Shown here: positions 41,135 to 42,433 of the stretch, piece by piece
How positions within the stretch are numbered: position 1 is the first letter of the stretch
Layout: every line of letters begins with the position of its first letter
Assembly (NCBI RefSeq): GCF_900096945.1
Contig: NZ_FMKA01000032.1
Coordinates: forward strand, 1-42,433
DNA length: 42,433 bases
Reading direction: 5' to 3'
Source of the DNA: Anaerobium acetethylicum
Lineage (GTDB): Bacteria; Bacillota; Clostridia; Lachnospirales; Lachnospiraceae
Notes under the pieces: model-generated
What the model was told of the DNA's origin: nothing
The model's input: only the letters and a program-made list of their open reading frames with translations
Databases searched by the model: none
Position numbers and translations under genes: made by a program

Positions 41135-41277
41135 GCAACTATTCAGGACTACGTTCTTCATAGTCACAGATGAACTGCACAAATTGCAAAATCAGCAATT
41201 TCGCGCAGGCATGTCTCGGGTTTTTATGCAAATTCAGCATAAAAACGCCTCGCGAGACGAGGGTTCTGAACAGTTAC
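41135..41277 (-). repeat. 143-bp structured repeat, copy 4 (reversed)
   Basis: Exactly 143 bases, running on the minus strand from GTAACTGTTCAG to CTGAATAGTTGC. It is closest to copy 1, sharing GTCTCGCGAGG, TTTTTATGC/GCATAAAAA, CCCGAGACAT, AAATTGC/GCAATTT and GTGACTATGAAG. It sits immediately upstream of the hemerythrin gene and would be transcribed in its leader. A lone GTAACCATTCAG at 41359-41370 may be a leftover element end. Confidence 0.85.
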
Positions 41278-41616
41278 ATTTTAAATATCATTATAAATTA
41301 GTTTAATTCTGTTGTCTATTATAAAGCATACTTTTTATCTAGGAATTGTTGCTTAACGTAACCATTCAGTCAGTCGGATAGATAAAGGAAGCAATCCGGG
41401 AAATAACTAATAATTCGGTTCAAATAGAGATTGACGAAACATGTAAGAAACTGGTAACATAATAGTAAGGTTTTAACAAAAATGGAATAAAAGACAAAAC
41501 ATAACATTGGGATTTGCGAAGGTGATAAGATGTGAACAGTTCTGTTCAATATAAGGGAATTCAACGTGGTTTTTTCGCTGAAAAATATTGCCATTCATAA
41601 AACCCGGAGGAGGTCA
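41278..41616. promoter_or_regulatory. AT-rich divergent intergenic region with candidate promoters
   Basis: No gene is visible. On the minus strand two TATAAT words (reading ATTATA at 41290-41300 and 41320-41326) could serve the hemerythrin gene through repeat copy 4. On the plus strand TTGACG near 41431 is followed after 18 bases by TAACAT, a weak candidate for the membrane protein gene at 41617. Confidence 0.35.
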
Positions 41617-42075
41617 ATGATGAGAAAAAACTTATGGTTAAAGTATTGCTTATACATCCTTGCACTAAATATAGTGGTATTTTCGAAGGAGTATGTAACT
41701 GGTAAACTTGAATTTTATTACAAAAGTACATGGGGGGCTGATGGCAGCTACCTTCTTTTAACTACTGTTCTGTTTGCATTTAATTTGGTTATAGGCATAT
41801 TTCTAGGGTTAGGCCATTTCATTGGGGAAATCAAAAAAAATGGGAAGTGGAAAATCAACTTTCCTAAAATCGTATTGGTAGGATTGCCATCACTGTTCTT
41901 TTCTCTGACCTATCATATTGCATGCATCAATATCCCGTATGTGCAAAGTATACTTTTGAGATATACAAAACTCGGAATGAATTTCGTACCCGTTTTTCAA
42001 ATTATAGCAGGGTATGTAGTTATTACCTGCCTATATAAATACTGCGGGATTTCTGAAGACGTTGAACAAGATTAA
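41617..42075 (+). CDS. Small membrane protein of unknown function
   Basis: A 152-residue protein with a basic N-terminus (MMRKNLWLKY) and about four hydrophobic helices, near residues 8-24, 43-65, 83-105 and 127-143. I do not recognise a family. The start ATG 41617 follows GGAGGAGG; an in-frame ATG at 41566 has no such site. Codon use is AT-rich like the island at 28788-35545. The DUF4177 gene follows after about 100 bases on the same strand; co-transcription is possible. Confidence 0.7.
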   Translation: MMRKNLWLKYCLYILALNIVVFSKEYVTGKLEFYYKSTWGADGSYLLLTTVLFAFNLVIGIFLGLGHFIGEIKKNGKWKINFPKIVLVGLPSLFFSLTYHIACINIPYVQSILLRYTKLGMNFVPVFQIIAGYVVITCLYKYCGISEDVEQD

Positions 42076-42173
42076 AAAGGTGAAAATTCACATTGCTAAT
42101 CCAAGGGAAGTATTTTCGTAACCGCTACATGTTGCGTATTAAAAACCAAATAAATGAATGGGGGTAGATTTAA

Positions 42174-42335
42174 ATGTATGAATACAAATTTGTCAGATTA
42201 GAATTAAAGGGATTTTTTGAGACAAAAACAAAACAAGACTATCACACTATAGTAGAGGGATATGCAACGGAAGGGTGGAGACTGGTTCAAATATTAACTC
42301 CGCCAACAGGTCCTTATGTGTTTATTGTAAAATGA
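42174..42335 (+). CDS. DUF4177 domain protein
   Basis: A 53-residue protein beginning MYEYKFVRLELKGFF and containing IVEGYATEGWRLVQI, the signature of the DUF4177 family: a strand, then a helix with the conserved N/TEGW.LVQ motif, then a strand. It ends after YVFIVK, slightly shorter than most members. Function unknown in the family. ATG 42174 is preceded by GGGGG at 42160-42164. Confidence 0.8.
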   Translation: MYEYKFVRLELKGFFETKTKQDYHTIVEGYATEGWRLVQILTPPTGPYVFIVK

Positions 42336-42366
42336 AAATGGTTCTTCCTCACATCTTCGTACAAAC

Positions 42367-42432
42367 CTAATCAGGCTCGTACATAAGTTTTGCAGCTAAA
42401 AGCTTTTGACTGCATCGACCATACATTGTGCG
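42367..42432 (-). pseudogene. Transposase C-terminal end (ISL3-like), cut by window edge
   Basis: The minus-strand frame from the right edge to the stop at 42367-42369 encodes the last 21 residues of a protein, reading TMYGRCSQKLLAAKLMYEP. The MYGRA..LL..K/R motif is typical of the extreme C-terminus of ISL3-family transposases. Whether the rest of the gene is intact lies outside the window. Confidence 0.55.
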
Positions 42433-42433
42433 T

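Noticed and set aside
40718-41182. Longer hemerythrin form starting at 41182
   Set aside because: The extra 25 residues would be encoded by the 143-bp repeat, and the ribosome site GGAGG serves the start at 41107.

Overview
The window looks like the chromosome of a strictly anaerobic, Gram-positive Clostridia member, probably a gut-type Lachnospiraceae or relative. This is inferred from a single-chain pyruvate:ferredoxin oxidoreductase, a FeoA/FeoB/Cys-rich Feo operon, a WXG100 protein, lipoproteins with a Cys motif typical of Clostridia, strong AGGAGG ribosome binding sites, and coding style. No rRNA, tRNA, CRISPR array or complete insertion sequence was seen.

Layout. 1-1330: a transposon graveyard (IS110 and IS21/IstB remnants) holding a stranded WXG100 gene. 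1353-4767: an iron-type alcohol dehydrogenase and an unusual soluble chemoreceptor carrying a C-terminal sugar-binding-protein domain. 4867-7551: a Fur-type promoter and the ferrous iron uptake operon feoA-feoB-FeoB-associated protein. 7807-9580: aldo/keto reductase, DUF503 protein and a hypoxanthine/uracil-type DNA glycosylase. 9609-11316 (minus strand): MFS carrier and MerR regulator. A cluster of DnaA boxes separates these from a divergent glycogen/maltodextrin debranching enzyme (11659-13833).

13798-21992 is a tetrapyrrole locus. Minus-strand cbiK diverges from hemA, a precorrin-2 dehydrogenase, hemC, a cobA-hemD fusion, hemB and hemL. Together these convert glutamyl-tRNA to 5-aminolevulinate, uroporphyrinogen III, precorrin-2 and sirohydrochlorin, and then insert cobalt (or iron), so the likely products are siroheme and corrinoids rather than protoheme. 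The run is interrupted between cobA-hemD and hemB by about 530 bases of large palindromic repeats. Endonuclease IV (nfo), nifJ and a GH43 glycosidase follow.

28788-35545 is an AT-rich accessory island. It holds a secreted 117-residue protein behind a consensus promoter, then an apparent operon of a solute-binding-like lipoprotein, a Cys-motif lipoprotein, an exporter-type ABC ATPase and a two-halved permease. This is the best candidate for an undescribed system. 35622-39263 carries two tandem phytoene-desaturase-like FAD proteins, the first with a C-terminal Cys-rich domain resembling the iron-sulfur domain of glutamate synthase small subunits. The right end holds DUF1801 and YdeI-like proteins, a bacteriohemerythrin bracketed by two copies of a 143-bp structured repeat, a small membrane protein, a DUF4177 protein and the tail of an ISL3-like transposase.

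The most striking non-coding signals are four copies of the 143-bp repeat (7560, 29250, 40600, 41135), the palindromic elements at 18992-19511 with compensatory base changes, and five same-strand DnaA-box-like sites at 11407-11558. All names come from reading motifs by eye; no database was searched.
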